Shown one piece after another: positions 23,470-34,866 of a stretch of DNA of 64,000 bases. Position numbers and translations under genes: made by a program. Under the pieces are notes generated by a model, which saw only the letters and a list, made by a program, of their open reading frames with translations, did not search any database and had not been told where the DNA came from. Origin of the DNA: Enoplolaimus lenunculus (lineage: Eukaryota; Nematoda; Enoplea; Enoplida; Thoracostomopsidae); assembly GCA_030248215.1 (NCBI GenBank), contig JASANG010003900.1, positions 124,001 to 188,000 of the forward strand, read 5' to 3'. Positions within the stretch are counted from its first letter, which is position 1; each line of letters opens with the position of its first letter.

Positions 23470-23899
23470 AAGCTTAGATTTAAGTTTTAATCCAGGTTTA
23501 CGCTTACGCTTAGATTTAGGTATTAAACATTACCCGCTTTTAGCTGACCGTGTTTTTCTCTTCTACGTTCAATGCAATTGTGTAATTTTACAGAGCGTTC
23601 GTGTTATTCGATACTTATTTTTCGCTCATACGGTAAAAACAGTTAAGAAATTGACGTTTTTCTACGTTATCTGGTTTCAAGTTTCTTATGAAAATTTTAG
23701 GTGGCTAAAGATTAACAAAGTTTTACCCGCACTATGAAATTTTTTTACTCGCGGGTATACCCGCGTCAAAATTTTCTTGCTCGTCCCGCGTTTATCCGCG
23801 GGTAGCCGCGGGTAGCGTGCAACTCTGGTTCCATCCAAGAAAACTGATAAACTTTCAGAATAATCCTTGGTAAAGTTGCGTTAGAACCATAACCGTTTT

Positions 23900-24044
23900 G
23901 GCCCATGTTGCTTTAAGGGGCGTCAAAGGTTTCTGGTGGGTCCATAAAAGAGTAGGTTTAGATTCTAGATTACATTTTTTCGCTTAGGCTTAGGCTTAGG
24001 AATACGCTTAATCAACTGTTACGCCCCTCAACGTTACATTGGCC
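23900..24044 (+). mobile_element. TG MITE, subtype with GTTACTTTAAGG ends
   Basis: GGCCCATGTTGCTTTAAGG start and AACGTTACATTGGCC end, with GCTTAGGCTTAGG inside. The flanks ACCGTTTT/ACGGCATT are a decayed 8-bp duplication at best. Confidence 0.78.
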
Positions 24045-24571
24045 ACGGCATTTACAATAGTCAAGTTTTGTTTTCGGGAGAGTACAACCTCATGTGATGG
24101 AGTATTTATGACCTGTACTATTTAGTAATTTATTCTAAAGTTGTGTTTTAAGTAATTAATATTCTTGGTCTGTGGGCAAATTTCGGCAGAGATGTATCTT
24201 CCCTATTTATCCCTTTGTATACGCTCCTATGGACCCATATAGAATACTTGAAAATAACCAAACTCATAGCGCAATTATTTATACATTGATCACAAGACAC
24301 ATGTTTGATATACGACCACTGCGTGAGTGATGACACCACAGTAGGGTTCCTTAAAGGCCTCGATCGACTCTCACACGGCATGACAGCCTGAGTGATAAAT
24401 ATCAACTCCATAGCGTGCCGCAAGAGGCTACGGGGGGGCAATATTTGCATAGCGGGCATATGGACAGTTAGCATATTTTACTTTCGGGGTTAAAACTATT
24501 GCAGTGAAAGTAGAGTTGAAGCGCCCAGCAGCCTCCATTGCTAAATGGACCATATATATACGTATATAAGT

Positions 24572-24801
24572 CAGGCCCGTAGCCACCTCGCCTTGCTAAG
24601 AGGGGGGGGGGGCTAAAAAAATTCATGAGGGGTTAAAAATATTTCAGGAGGGGCTAAAATATTTCAGGAGATGCTAAAAATAATTAACGAGGGGCATTTA
24701 AAGGTTTCAATGACTTACAAGCAATGTTTAAAATCTTCTAGGGGGCCAAAAAATTTTCAGGGGGGCTGCGCCCCTCCTGCCCCCCCTTGGCTGCGAGCCC
24801 A
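24572..24801 (+). mobile_element. GC MITE with internal repeats
   Basis: CAGGCCCGTAGCCACCTC start and TTGGCTGCGAGCCC end, flanked by ATATAAGT/ATATGAGT (7 of 8). The phrase GGGGCTAAAAA...TTCAGGAG is repeated three to four times in its left half, explaining its length of 230 bp. Confidence 0.82.
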
Positions 24802-25077
24802 ATATGAGTTCCGGTTGTAAGCAGTAGCTATGTAATTTGTTTATGGTACATGATGAGTCAAATTTGTTACAGAGCACGATATTTAAAAATTATTGGACTT
24901 CGTCGTAGTGTTTGCTGGTGACAAATCGTTTGCAGGATACAATTTATGTTATATTTTATGTTTGGGAATTTAATGACTTTTTGACTGGTTTGTGATCCGG
25001 GCGTAATTTATTAGGTCCATGCCAATGAAGACAGCGACGTAGCCGGTCGGATGACTGAGCGAAATGCTAACTTTCAG

Positions 25078-25328
25078 CAGTGTATATTCCAGTGAGTTGA
25101 TTTTAACTCAGAATAAACTGAATCACTCAGTCTGAGTTAGGACTATCAGAACTCATAATTGCGTGTTTATTCAACCCATTCTAATTTAATTTATCAATTG
25201 CCCCCGGAGTAAACGCACCTCAGTAAGAATCAACTCAACTCAGAGAGAGTTAAAGTTTACTGTTATTAACTCAGAAATAACCAACTCTCCGTCTGAATTG
25301 ATTAATTAACTCACTGCAATTTACAGTG
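25078..25328. mobile_element. CT1 MITE
   Basis: CAGTGTATATTCCAGTGAG start and CACTGCAATTTACAGTG end; full-length (251 bp). Confidence 0.85.
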
Positions 25329-25497
25329 AGTGATTTTGATTTGAGTTTAATAGTTTCGGTGGTTTCGTGCTTCCTTCTTTAAAAGATGGCGATTGAAACG
25401 CCTAAAAACACGTTTAAAATAGCATTTTATTTTTGACACAATTCCGAAAACGCTATTTAGGTTTGTAAACTTTTCACAAGATTGCAAAATGTCAGAA

Positions 25498-25521
25498 ATT
25501 ATTATTATTATTATTATTATT
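25498..25521 (+). repeat. ATT trinucleotide microsatellite
   Basis: Eight ATT units in a row. Confidence 0.9.
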
Positions 25522-25816
25522 CGAAAACTGCCAAATTATTTTCAACTCCTGAAAAAAATCGGACATGCGGTTATAAGCTTGTTTTCAGGCAAATTCACCC
25601 AAAATGTCATACACAATTTTGACATTTGTGTTAACCAGCAGTTAAAAGTCAAAAATGATGTAAATCAGCTCAATTGTTTGAAATTTGAAACCTTGAATTG
25701 GACAAATTGTATGTTTTCAAAAATACAAAAGAAATTGAAAAAGTTATTTTTAAGTACTAATTTTAAACATATCGATTTAGCATAAAAGCGGTAGTTTCAG
25801 TGTGAACAGGAAAAAT

Positions 25817-25980
25817 GTCTCAGGTAAACATCAGGAGCGGAACGTTCTGTGGGACTGCAATAGAGGAAGCGTAAACTTTAATTTTTGCTTAGGAATAAAC
25901 TCATTCTTATGCTTGAGCATAGGCTTAGAAATATGATTATACACTATTGTTAATACGGCGCTATTGTATACATTGGCCGG
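25817..25980 (+). mobile_element. TG MITE, diverged
   Basis: It contains AGGAGCGGAACGTTCTGTGG near the left end and CTATTGTATACATTGGCC at the right. The TTAGGC words are mostly degraded. Confidence 0.68.
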
Positions 25981-26135
25981 CATAATCTATTTAATTAATT
26001 ATAAACGGAACCTTTTCTCATTTTTAATATCCAGCGGTTAATCCAGACATTTCTAAAAGAGAGACGAGAAATGAAATTGAAAAAACTCACGAACGAAGCG
26101 AGCAAGAAGCCAAGTGTGCTTTAATACAAAACGTA

Positions 26136-26273
26136 CGCTGTAAAAAATGGGGAGCCAAGTTGACTATTCAGTGAATCGAATTGACTCTGGTGGAGTCAAA
26201 TTTGACTCAGTTTGTGTAGTCAGGAAAAGCCTATTTCCGCGAGAGTCAATTTGGCTCCCCATTTTTTACAGTG
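26136..26273. mobile_element. CT2 MITE with TA duplication
   Basis: CGCTGTAAAAAATGGGGAGCC start and GGCTCCCCATTTTTTACAGTG end, flanked by TA on both sides. It is a shorter copy with one fewer GAGTCA palindrome, and its two ends share the GGGGAGCC variant. Confidence 0.86.
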
Positions 26274-26400
26274 TATCCTCCCGTTTCCGTTTGTTGGACT
26301 GTCGATTTTTTTAAAAAAATAGTTCGCATTCAGAATCGTATTTACTTTTTGTCAATCTCAAATGTAGAAAATATTTCAACGAGAGTTTAGTTCCTAGGCT

Positions 26401-26625
26401 CATATTTTCAAATGAATATAGCATCTGTCACCAGTTAGCGATAGGTTTTCAAACACATCGTACCACACCATTGCGCATCTCGAAAATTAACACATAAAGT
26501 AGTACAAATCAAATGCGAAAAATGTGCTGAATATCAAACTTCACTATTCACTGGTACGAAAGCTATTAGTCCTATATATCACAAACTGATGGATACCTAC
26601 TACACACATTTGAGAATACGTTCTC
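26401..26625. mobile_element. ACC MITE
   Basis: TATTTTCAAATGAATATAGC start and CTACACACATTTGAGAATACG end. The centre shares AATGTGCTGAATATCAAAC with the 12374 copy. Confidence 0.78.
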
Positions 26626-27383
26626 CAATGTGTCTGAAAATCTATAGTTGTCCCCCTTTTCAAAGGTTTCCGCTAACGCCAGCCGGTGTCACCCCTTCAT
26701 TTTCGCTATTTTCCACTTGATTTAAGGATAATTATACTGCATTAGACTTAGTAGCACGATCTAATCATTCCTACATTATCTACATCATCTTATTGTTTCT
26801 AAATTTATGAAATATTACTAATATTGAAAAACTAAAATTGACAAAAAAACGTTGTCTGCCCTTGAGAGAATTCGTCGTAAAATATCTTAAAATGGTTCAT
26901 ACAGAAGTTATTTTAACAACGATGCTATCCCAGAAACAGGTTACAGTGGGCCCAAAATTGCCTCAAATTGCAATAAAATTTGACCGAAGACAACATTTTA
27001 AATTGAAATTTGTTTATTAAAATTCAGCATAAAATCTATTAATATTTTAATTGTTTTTAGAAGTTAATTCCTAAATTGTTTGGTTTGACACTGTTTTTAT
27101 TTGTGAACAATTAATTTTTGTATATAAATTTTAATGTTTTTGAATAACAAAAAATTCTTAGGCGCTCGTGCCGCTGCAAAACGCCGAATGGCGCAAGATG
27201 TAACGTTTACTTTAAAATGCTGTAATTATTAATATTTGAAAAATTATTGGTTAAAAAGTTTCAAAACGCAACGCCGCCTAATTTAAATATGACTGCCGGC
27301 CGACAGAAATTGTTATGAAATGTTGGCGGATGGTCCTTTGAAATTTTTTGACAAATTATTTCCGTCTAGTGCAGGCCTGTGTA

Positions 27384-27556
27384 CGGCAAAAAATAGTGTG
27401 TCAAATTGACTATCTCCGAAATAGGCTCTACGGGACTACACAAACTGAGTCAAATTCGAGTCACTAAGTCGCACGTTTGCGAATTTGACTCAGTTTGTGT
27501 AGTCCCGTAGAGCCTATTTCGGAGAGAGTCAATTTAACTCACCATGTTTTGCAGTG
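27384..27556. mobile_element. CT2 MITE
   Basis: The left end is decayed (ACGGCAAAAAATAGTG) and the right end clear (CTCACCATGTTTTGCAGTG). It carries TGTGTAGTCCCGTAGAGCC, shared with the copies at 50395 and 23150. Confidence 0.8.
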
Positions 27557-27559
27557 TGG

Positions 27560-27717
27560 ACAAAATGACGCCAGAGGGCTCATCGCCCCCAGAAAAATAT
27601 TTGCTTTCTTAGAAAATTTTCAACTTTGCTTATAGGTCAACGAAAACCCTTGAATGCCCCTCCGGAAAAACTTTTTAACCTCTCTCAGCAATGTGAGCTA
27701 GCTTCGGGCATGGTTCA
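27560..27717 (-). mobile_element. GC MITE
   Basis: Body with CGAAAACCCTTGAATGCCCC and a right end AATGTGAGCTAGCTTCGGGC. The left end merges with the CT2 copy ending at 27556. Confidence 0.7.
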
Positions 27718-27944
27718 GTGTAGAATCATACTGTAGATTTCTCACTGGGGCCCTAACTAAACAATGAAGTGGCGCTCTGAGCGAACCTTTTAGCTTTAGT
27801 ACCGTTACGTTGTACATTATTTTAAGACAAACAAGGTTAAAAATGGGAACCAGAGGATGGCAATGTAGCTTGTGTTTTAGCAGAAAAACACAACCTACCA
27901 GCTGGTAATAAATGACTCTAAAGTTTTAATAATATTTCAAAATG

Positions 27945-28330
27945 AATTTAACTAATATAGTTTCTGAAAACTGCTATCTAAAAACTTAAACTTAAATTAT
28001 AGCTTAAATAAACATGGATATTAGTTTAAGTAAAACTTAAATGGCTACACGGATCACAACTAAACCGGAATTGTATTATTTAACTCAGTCTAGCATATTT
28101 ACGTTTAACACGACTTTAAGTTAAACTTATTTTTGGTTTAAGTAACAAGTGCAGCCCAGAAATTATGTGTATCTAAGAATTCATTAAGTTTAGCTTAAAC
28201 TAAGAATATGTAAGATTTTAAATGAGTTTAAGCGTAAATCTACCGGTTAGTGTAGCTACTCTGGAAATTTAGTTTAATGCTGCTGGATTAGCTTAAGCTT
28301 AAACCAAGTTAGTTTAAGCTTTTACAGTGT
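27945..28330. mobile_element. RT element, copy 2
   Basis: Right end AAGCTTTTACAGTG, i.e. a CACTGTAAAAGCTTAAAC start on the minus strand; inner TTTAATGCTGCTGGATTAGC. It holds TTAAGTTTAAGC-type words and is opposite in orientation to the 1395 copy. Confidence 0.65.
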
Positions 28331-28479
28331 CCGTTTGTTCAAAACAACGAGTTGAATAAAGACGATCCGGTTCAGATGTTTGGATGTTTGCTTAAATGTT
28401 CAGTTTCGACCTTCCGATATTTCCAGGGACCTAACACTGAGGCGTCCGCAGAAAATTATGTTTAGGAAGCAACCGGATA

Positions 28480-28590
28480 ATTTTGGGGGCGCCTCTACAA
28501 TTGCAACTCACGATCGTTTACATTTAGAACGAATCAATTTGGGGGGCACCAGCCAAATTTGTGTTAGGAACGCCCCCCCCCACTGCCCCC
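28480..28590 (+). repeat. GGGGGCACCAGCC repeat, copy 1
   Basis: CTCTACAATTGCAACTCACG ... TTGGGGGGCACCAGCCAAAT matches 44325-44405 (CTCCTACAATTTGTATTC ... CGGGGGCACCAGCCGAAT). Its extent is unknown. Confidence 0.6.
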
Positions 28591-28929
28591 GTGGGGACGA
28601 TCGTGACCTAACATTATCCCCAAAATTCACTATAAATTCCTTATATGTTTAAACCCACGAAAGGTCGTGAAATTTAAAATAATTAAAGCGAATAATGTTT
28701 TTAAAATTACGAATTGCCACAATTATCCAATTAAAATTTGTTGCTGAAACGACGATTATAAAATTTGTAGTTTTTTAACCAATGAAATGTCATAAAATTA
28801 CACATAATTGAAACGCAAGAGGTTATTGGCTATTCAGGGGCGAGCCAGAATTTTATATCATTATATGGATATTTTAACGCCAATGAACGTCGTCTTTTCT
28901 CGTTTTCCCAGAAATAAATTAAACGGGAT

Positions 28930-29147
28930 ATATCGCGGACCCACAGAGGGGGCGTACGCCTCCCTTGTCAGCAATTTTTTGTCAGCAAATGGTAACATGC
29001 CTACCTTACAATTTCACCCTGATAAATTATTTTGTTATAAAATGATAACGTCCCTATCTTACAATTTTTTGTAGCAATCAGTAAAAATTGCCTTTCATAA
29101 TATTTTCCAGTCAGCTCCTCGTGAAAAATTTCTGGATTCACCGCTGG
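28930..29147 (+). mobile_element. GGATCC MITE, left end decayed
   Basis: CGCGGACCCACAGAGGGGGCG start and AAATTTCTGGATTCACCGCTGG end; same body words as the copy at 6995. Confidence 0.65.
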
Positions 29148-30009
29148 GATATCTCCACGTTGATTTAATTTGCTTGTTGATATTTGTGAAAAAAAACAAA
29201 ATAGTTAAGATGCTGGAACGAGAAAAAGGTTAATTCAATAATTGCTAAAAACTGCCGCAATAAAACCCGCGTACTGCAGTTTATGCCGCATTTAACTGCG
29301 GCGGGTGCACCACTAATTTTGTTGTAATTATTTTATTGCAAAATCTTATTTGATGCGAGCGAAACATTTTCGTTTCAATTTACGGTTGTAAAATTTAAAA
29401 AAAAGTTTAAAATTAAGACATTTTAATCGAAGCAAACGGCGATCGGCGATCGCTGTTTTTGATTGGTTGTTTTGCTGCATCTCAACCAAGGAATCGTTAA
29501 ACAGAGACGGCAAAAATGTGTCCAAAGATTTAAATTCATTTTGTCTTTCGGTCATAGATTTAATGCTGGCAAAAGAAATTGTCGCTCAGGAGAACGTTTT
29601 TTACTGATTTTAGGTGTTGGTAGATTAAAAATAGCTATTTTACACCTCAAGTGTATCGTCTATAATTTGCTCCGGGGGGTGCAGGGTGCAAAACTAAATT
29701 TTTCATCTACTGGTATCCAAATTTTGAAGACATTGAAATAGTATTTTTTGGAGGCGTACAAGTTGTGTCGTTCTACCGTAAATATTGTCAAGTATTAACA
29801 AAATGATTTTAAATACGAATTAAATATTTCATTTTGTTTAGTGAAACAAACTGTTTGATAGCCAACACGTACCGATTACTTAGCTAAACAGAAAAGAGTA
29901 TTTGCATCAGCTAATCGCATTTGAGTATGGCATTAAGGTAGTAACCAATATCACGGCGTGCTGTTCTAGCAAAGATAAAAAACGCCGTTATATATATTCA
30001 ATATTTCAG

Positions 30010-30497
30010 ACTGAATTAAATTTATCATCTACTGCCGAACCAATTTGTATTTCGAATCGTCGTCCTATACAGCCGGACAATACCGCTACACGCCACGAAA
30101 CCCAGGAATCACTATTACCAAACAACCTATCCTCAATCGACAACTTTCCTATTACATCACCGGTCAACGGATCAGCTTCCTGTCTCGAAAACAGCACATC
30201 CGTTTCCGAAAATATATTACCTTCTCCAAAACCCATTCAAAACCTCAGAAATTTGCACGAATCAAATGATAGCAACCCGTACCCACCTCGACTAAACTTA
30301 CAACTTAATCCAATCATGGAAGAGTCAGTACAGAGCGTCACCAATGAAATGCAGCCAGAAAGATCACTCAATGACGTACGAGTCGGCAGTGGTCGAACAA
30401 ACGGCGAACTCTTATTGGATACTCGAAGTTCAGAAGATGAAGGCGTGGTAGAAGAATTGCGAAATCGAGGAACATCAAAAGATACTGGGTCGAAAAG
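30010..30497 (+). CDS. PDZRN3/4-like gene, internal exon encoding disordered linker before PDZ2
   Basis: This internal exon is preceded by the acceptor ATATTTCAG and followed by the donor GTAAGCG. It starts in phase 0 (Thr-Glu-Leu-Asn-Leu-Ser) and ends two bases into a codon. Those two bases (AG) are completed by the first base (T) of the exon at 39370 to give Ser, so the two exons join in frame. It encodes about 162 residues, rich in Ser, Asn, Pro and Glu, with an acidic run (SSEDEGVVEEL) near the end and no recognisable fold. By position it would be the linker between PDZ1 and PDZ2 of a PDZRN/LNX-type protein, a region that is poorly conserved and low in complexity in the family. The frame is open for another ~108 bases upstream of the acceptor, so a longer exon start cannot be excluded. 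Identity rests on the downstream PDZ exons, not on this exon itself. Confidence 0.7.
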
Positions 30498-31007
30498 GTA
30501 AGCGGTAGCTTATCCAAAAGACTGGGGTTTGATTTTTATATTATCCAATCTGCATAGATACGCACTGGTGGATCTAGAAATTCTTATCAGGGTGGGACGA
30601 GATTAAAAAATTCTAAACAAACCAGCGAGAAGCCGAACCCCTCTCTTAGTGCTTTCCCTTAATACAAATTTTTGGTTATTATCCCTGTTTGGGGGCCTAA
30701 GTAGAGGAAACCTCATCTATGGTCCGCCGATGGATATGACTGTGCTTGTCTTCAAGCCGTTTAAATACCTGTCTAATCTGTATCTGCGAAGGTACGGCAT
30801 CTTTACTTCAAAAGGAAATTTAATGTAAAGTCACCTATCGTATAGATTTCGACGAGCTGAGTTCAACGGTGTCATATTTAAGGCTGCATGATCAACGGAA
30901 AGTTGCGGCCTTTGAATTTGTACTGCAAACGTACAGATTTCAAGAGAAAGTATCAAACATCATGTTTTCGTAAGATAAATTTTGTAGGGTGATGGTTATT
31001 TTATAAA

Positions 31008-31380
31008 ACCTGGGTTTCCGAGATCTTACTTAAGTATTTACTTAAGTTATACTTATGTACTTACTTAAGTTGACGACTTAAGTAAATACTTAAATTTCGA
31101 GGAAAATCAAACAAACGCCAAATGTCAGCCATTGTCATAAGAAGAAAGCAACAGTTTTGCTTATATTTAGATGGCATCGTAAGTCTACAATTTTAATTAG
31201 ACTAAGGTAAGTATGCCTGAATGGACAATTTGTAATCTATCAAATGTAGTCAGCGACTTAAGTATTTACTTAACTGAAGTACGCTTTTTAAACCCACAAA
31301 ATTGTTAAGTAATTACCTAGCACGTACTTAAGTACTAAATCGTACTTAAGTACAATTTCAGGAACCCAGCCATTGTGCCA
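31008..31380. mobile_element. Element with ACTTAAGTA palindromes
   Basis: Left CTGGGTTTCCGAGATC and right CAGGAACCCAGCC form an inverted pair. At least eight ACTTAAGTA or near copies lie inside. A fragment of the same family is at about 39228-39285, just before the linker exon. Confidence 0.68.
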
Positions 31381-32146
31381 TAACAGTAAAACCAGTGGTC
31401 CTCTTAGGGGTCCATGTCCCGAATGTCCGCCTTTATATGAATATGGTATTAGGTCATGTAAAGCATTATGTTTTAACCTCTAGGATCCAGAAAATTATTC
31501 TAAAGCTTTGATAGTGCATTGTCTTGTCTCCTATTTCGCCAATACGGAAGCTGTTTAGCAGGCATTTCTGTTTTTGTCAGCTGTTTTTTCAATTGCACAC
31601 TCTGTAAATACCAAATAAATATTGCATTCACGCGTATTATGGACGGGGGCTTGCCGTGTTAATTATTGCTAATCTATCACATTAAACAAGCAATTATACA
31701 CACTTTTGAAAATGTAAACTGCCCAGGCAAATTTTGTCAAAAGGTCAAATTACGCTTTGCACCCAATGCGACTAAAAGACTCAGCGAGGGTCCAAAGCCC
31801 AATGTTGAATTCAATTTTTGCAAAAATAGTTGAAATTGAGTTAACGGCGATTTTAAACTTTAGCTGAACATTTTAAAAATAAAATTTTAGTGCACTGCCT
31901 AAAAACTTCGCCGCCCTGATCACAGATAATCCGACACGGGCAATATAAACCGGAGGTGTGTGCTTTTGTCGGCACATATCTCTGGTAAAAGTTAAATATT
32001 TTAACAAAAACATTTGTTTGTTTTTTTCAGTTTTATCAAAATTGTAAATATTAATGGTAAAATTTGAGAAATATTTTGTGGAAAAAAATTTGCCGAGTTG
32101 TAATAATATTTGCGGACGTACGACAGATTATTTTATTTGGTGCAAT

Positions 32147-32312
32147 CAGACCCGTAGCCAAGGGTGGCCTGAGAGAGGGGCTCAGCCCCCTGGAAAAATT
32201 TTGGCTTTCTCTAGAAAGTTCTCAACCTCGCTTGTAACTCATTAAAAACCCTTGAATGCCACTGGTGAAAAATTTTTAACCCCCCTAGCAAGGTGAACTG
32301 GCTACGGGCTTG
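32147..32312 (-). mobile_element. GC MITE with 8-bp target duplication
   Basis: CAGACCCGTAGCCAAGGG start and GGCTACGGGCTTG end, with flanks GGTGCAAT/GGTGCACT (7 of 8). This copy and those at 62570 and 24572 define the family as hAT-like: CAG...CTG-type ends and 8-bp duplications. Confidence 0.86.
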
Positions 32313-32406
32313 GGTGCACTAACACAAAACTCAGTGTTAGGCTTTATTTTTGGACAAGTAGATATCTGTCGTTTCCTTATGACATTCTATTAACTATATA
32401 CTATCT

Positions 32407-32450
32407 CAACTGCAAAAAATGGTGAGTCAAATTGAATCTTTCCGAAACAT
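32407..32450 (+). mobile_element. CT2 MITE left-end fragment
   Basis: AACTGCAAAAAATGGTGAGTC and a few following bases only; similarity stops after about 45 bases. Confidence 0.6.
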
Positions 32451-33559
32451 TGATATAATAACTTACATTCATGTTTATGTTGAAGTTTTCAAATTCAATT
32501 TCATATTTATTAGTTAAATCGCCTTCATATCCGATTCCAATTACGGCTGCAGCAAAATTTGCTGTTTTCCGCCTCCTACTATTTCTGACCTCTGGTTGTA
32601 CCGTTCGTCCCGCTGACAGCATACTTTTTCACAAGTTTCCACCCTTAAGACTTCGCCAATGCCCAGAAGAAGTGGATTCCTCAGCAACCACGGTGTGTGT
32701 GTGTGTGTGCGGGGGCCCGAACATTCTGATGCACTCAAGAAAAAAATTTCTGACATCAAAAATTGCCATAAACTCAACAGAAATACAACTTTTAATACAA
32801 CAAAAATGGTCATAAAAATATGCCAAAACTTCATTTAATTTGCTTCAAAAATTGTTTTATTTGCTTAAATTTTGTTAAATTTCTTTTGACACGCGACAAC
32901 TGACGGGGGTACAACCCAACAATCGGGGCAGCACCACTACACGCTTAATATTTGTTGAGTTACCCAGCCGGATGAAGTTTAAGGGGCTCGCTAGATACCT
33001 ACCTCTGGTGGGTAGAACGCCCTCAGCGTACCACGGGCATTGTGTCGTATCTCTAATATCTGTGGGGCACTTGAAATCAATTTTTGAGGGCTCCGGATAA
33101 TTTATAGCTGCTCGATTGCTAACCACTGATTAAACGTTTCGCCGAGTTCGCTCGAAATTCCAAAATAATAAACGTTTAAAATGACACTTAACGTCCAGTT
33201 TTTACGGTAAACGATTAGTAGGATTCGTGCCCGCGCCGCGCGTGCACGGAAAAAATTATTTATCGCAGAAATGAGCCAAATTGGTAGCTATGATGGAAAA
33301 ATTTTTTTGAGCTGTCAAAAGAGTTTGGCGCATTATGGAGGTGTCATACAGAATTCTGGTTTTGGGTTTCAAAATATATTTATTTTTAAACAAAATATCT
33401 TTGAGATTAGGCCTATTTTATGCATTTTAGCCATAAAAAATGTTTGAAATAAACTTATTTATACGTATACACAGTTGCGATTGAGTGAAATTTAGCTGAA
33501 GCCTAATGAATATTAGTAATTAATTTCAAAAATTGGCTGGCGTTTTCAAATCTCGCTTG

Positions 33560-33779
33560 CACTGCAAAAAATGGTGAGCCAAATTCACTCGCTCCGAAAT
33601 AGGCTTTTCCGGACTGCATAAACTAAGTCAAATTAGACTCCGCCAGAGTCAAATTTGGCTCACTGAGCGACTCATTAAGTCGTATTTGACTCTGACGGAG
33701 TCGAATTTTGACTCAGTTTGTGTAGTCCGAAAAAGGCGATTTCGGAGAGAGTCAATGTGAGTCACCATTTCTTGCAGTG
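33560..33779. mobile_element. CT2 MITE
   Basis: CACTGCAAAAAATGGTGAGCC start and GAGTCACCATTTCTTGCAGTG end, with six or more GAGTCA-like words between. The flanks are TG, not TA. Confidence 0.86.
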
Positions 33780-33887
33780 TGTAATTCAAAGACAAACGTA
33801 CCTTCCAACGGTTAGGCATCTAATTATACTTAAATTAACAACTTAAGAAAAAGCTTATTGTTATCGGCATTTAGAACTTCTGTGTTA

Positions 33888-34092
33888 TATTCTCAAATGC
33901 GTATAACACTCATCACTAGTTATCGATAGATTTTCAAATTAGCAAACTTCTACACCTGCAAATCTTGAAATTTCCATGATGAATGAAATGACAAAAATAA
34001 ATAATTAATTTCTCACCTCATTGTTGATATGAAAATTACAAAACCTATCACGAACTGGTGTTTGGTGCTACACACATTTGGGTATACAGGGT
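33888..34092. mobile_element. ACC MITE
   Basis: TATTCTCAAATGCGTATAAC start and GCTACACACATTTGGGTATA end. It is immediately followed by the TR element at 34105. Confidence 0.78.
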
Positions 34093-34104
34093 TCTTATTT
34101 CAAT

Positions 34105-34374
34105 AAAACCCTTTCACTCACAGAGTATACTATGAGCAACTAAATACAATAATGTACGAGCAATACACACACAGTGAGCAGTGTTTAACATTGATAACAT
34201 ATATGCGCAGTGCAAAATCTCCACAAGACGTGAGAGCGCCCTCGGGCTCGAGCGTCAAGCTCCTATAGCTCAGTGGTCATCGTAAACGCGTCCCACCCGT
34301 GAGACTGGGGTTCGAATCTCACCTTGAAATTACATCTTATGTGAAATTGCAAATTTCATGTGAGAAAGGGTTAA
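34105..34374 (+). mobile_element. TR element, copy 3
   Basis: Opposite orientation to the other two. The ends are AACCCTTTCACTCACA and CATGTGAGAAAGGG-TTAA; the left TTAA has decayed to TAAA. The tRNA-like core runs about 34258-34325, with A box TATAGCTCAGTGG and B box GGTTCGAATC (34309-34318). Confidence 0.75.
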
Positions 34375-34630
34375 TACTTGGATTTATGCCGCAGCCAAAC
34401 TTTTACGTACTGTTGGTAAAGTCAACTTATGTAAGCTGATATTTAGTAAGCAGGAAAAATTAATTTAAAGGGCACGAGGGGTTGGTACCCTAGGCCTTCC
34501 AATTGATCTCGCCATTGCTTAGATTTCACAGAAATTTGATAGAATCATTCAACGTTTCATTATGCCCTATTACTGCTTGACCTTTATTTCATTGTTACTT
34601 TATATTTGAAGTCGGAATGTTCCAAACTTC

Positions 34631-34866
34631 GGCTCATGTAAAGATCAGCGGCGGAATGTTTTTCTGTGGGACTAGAAAAAAGCAAACTTAAGCTCTAGAC
34701 AAACTTTTCTTCCTGGCATAAGCTTAGGCTTTTAGGCTTAGACTTACGAATATACTCATTCTTTTAGGCTTAGGCTTAGGCTTAGACTTTGGCTTAGGCT
34801 TACGTTTCGGCTTAGGCTCCGGAATATGCTTATAATACTGTTCCGCCCCTGTTCTTTACATAGGCC
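34631..34866 (+). mobile_element. TG MITE
   Basis: GGCTCATGTAAAGATCAG start and CTGTTCTTTACATAGGCC end, with 8-bp flanks CAAACTTC/CAAACTTG (7 of 8). The interior includes a 34763-34810 tract of TTAGGCTTAGGCTTAG type. Confidence 0.86.

Larger units (their letters stand above)
3173..30009 (+). other. Intronic DNA upstream of the 30010 exon, repeat rich
   Basis: If the exon at 3131 is real this is one 27-kb intron; otherwise it is part of a longer one. It holds a four-copy CT1 cluster (3.24-4.36 kb) and many MITEs listed separately, an AT microsatellite (6.17-6.31 kb), a ~38-bp tandem array (8.8-9.38 kb) and a SINE (20.78 kb). Stretches where I see no gene and no clear repeat family: 4360-5120, 5820-6160, 6310-6990, 7240-7670, 9400-9980, 10520-12220, 12980-13780, 14660-15630, 20400-20710, 22180-23140, 24050-24560, 24810-25070, 26630-27380, 29150-30009. 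All short open frames here look like chance. Confidence 0.6.

Noticed and set aside
24148-24474. 108-codon minus-strand open frame
   Set aside because: No recognisable domain, splice context or composition change; consistent with a chance frame.
29463-29741. 92-codon open frame just before the linker exon
   Set aside because: No domain, no suitable splice sites in phase, and overlapping chance frames on both strands.
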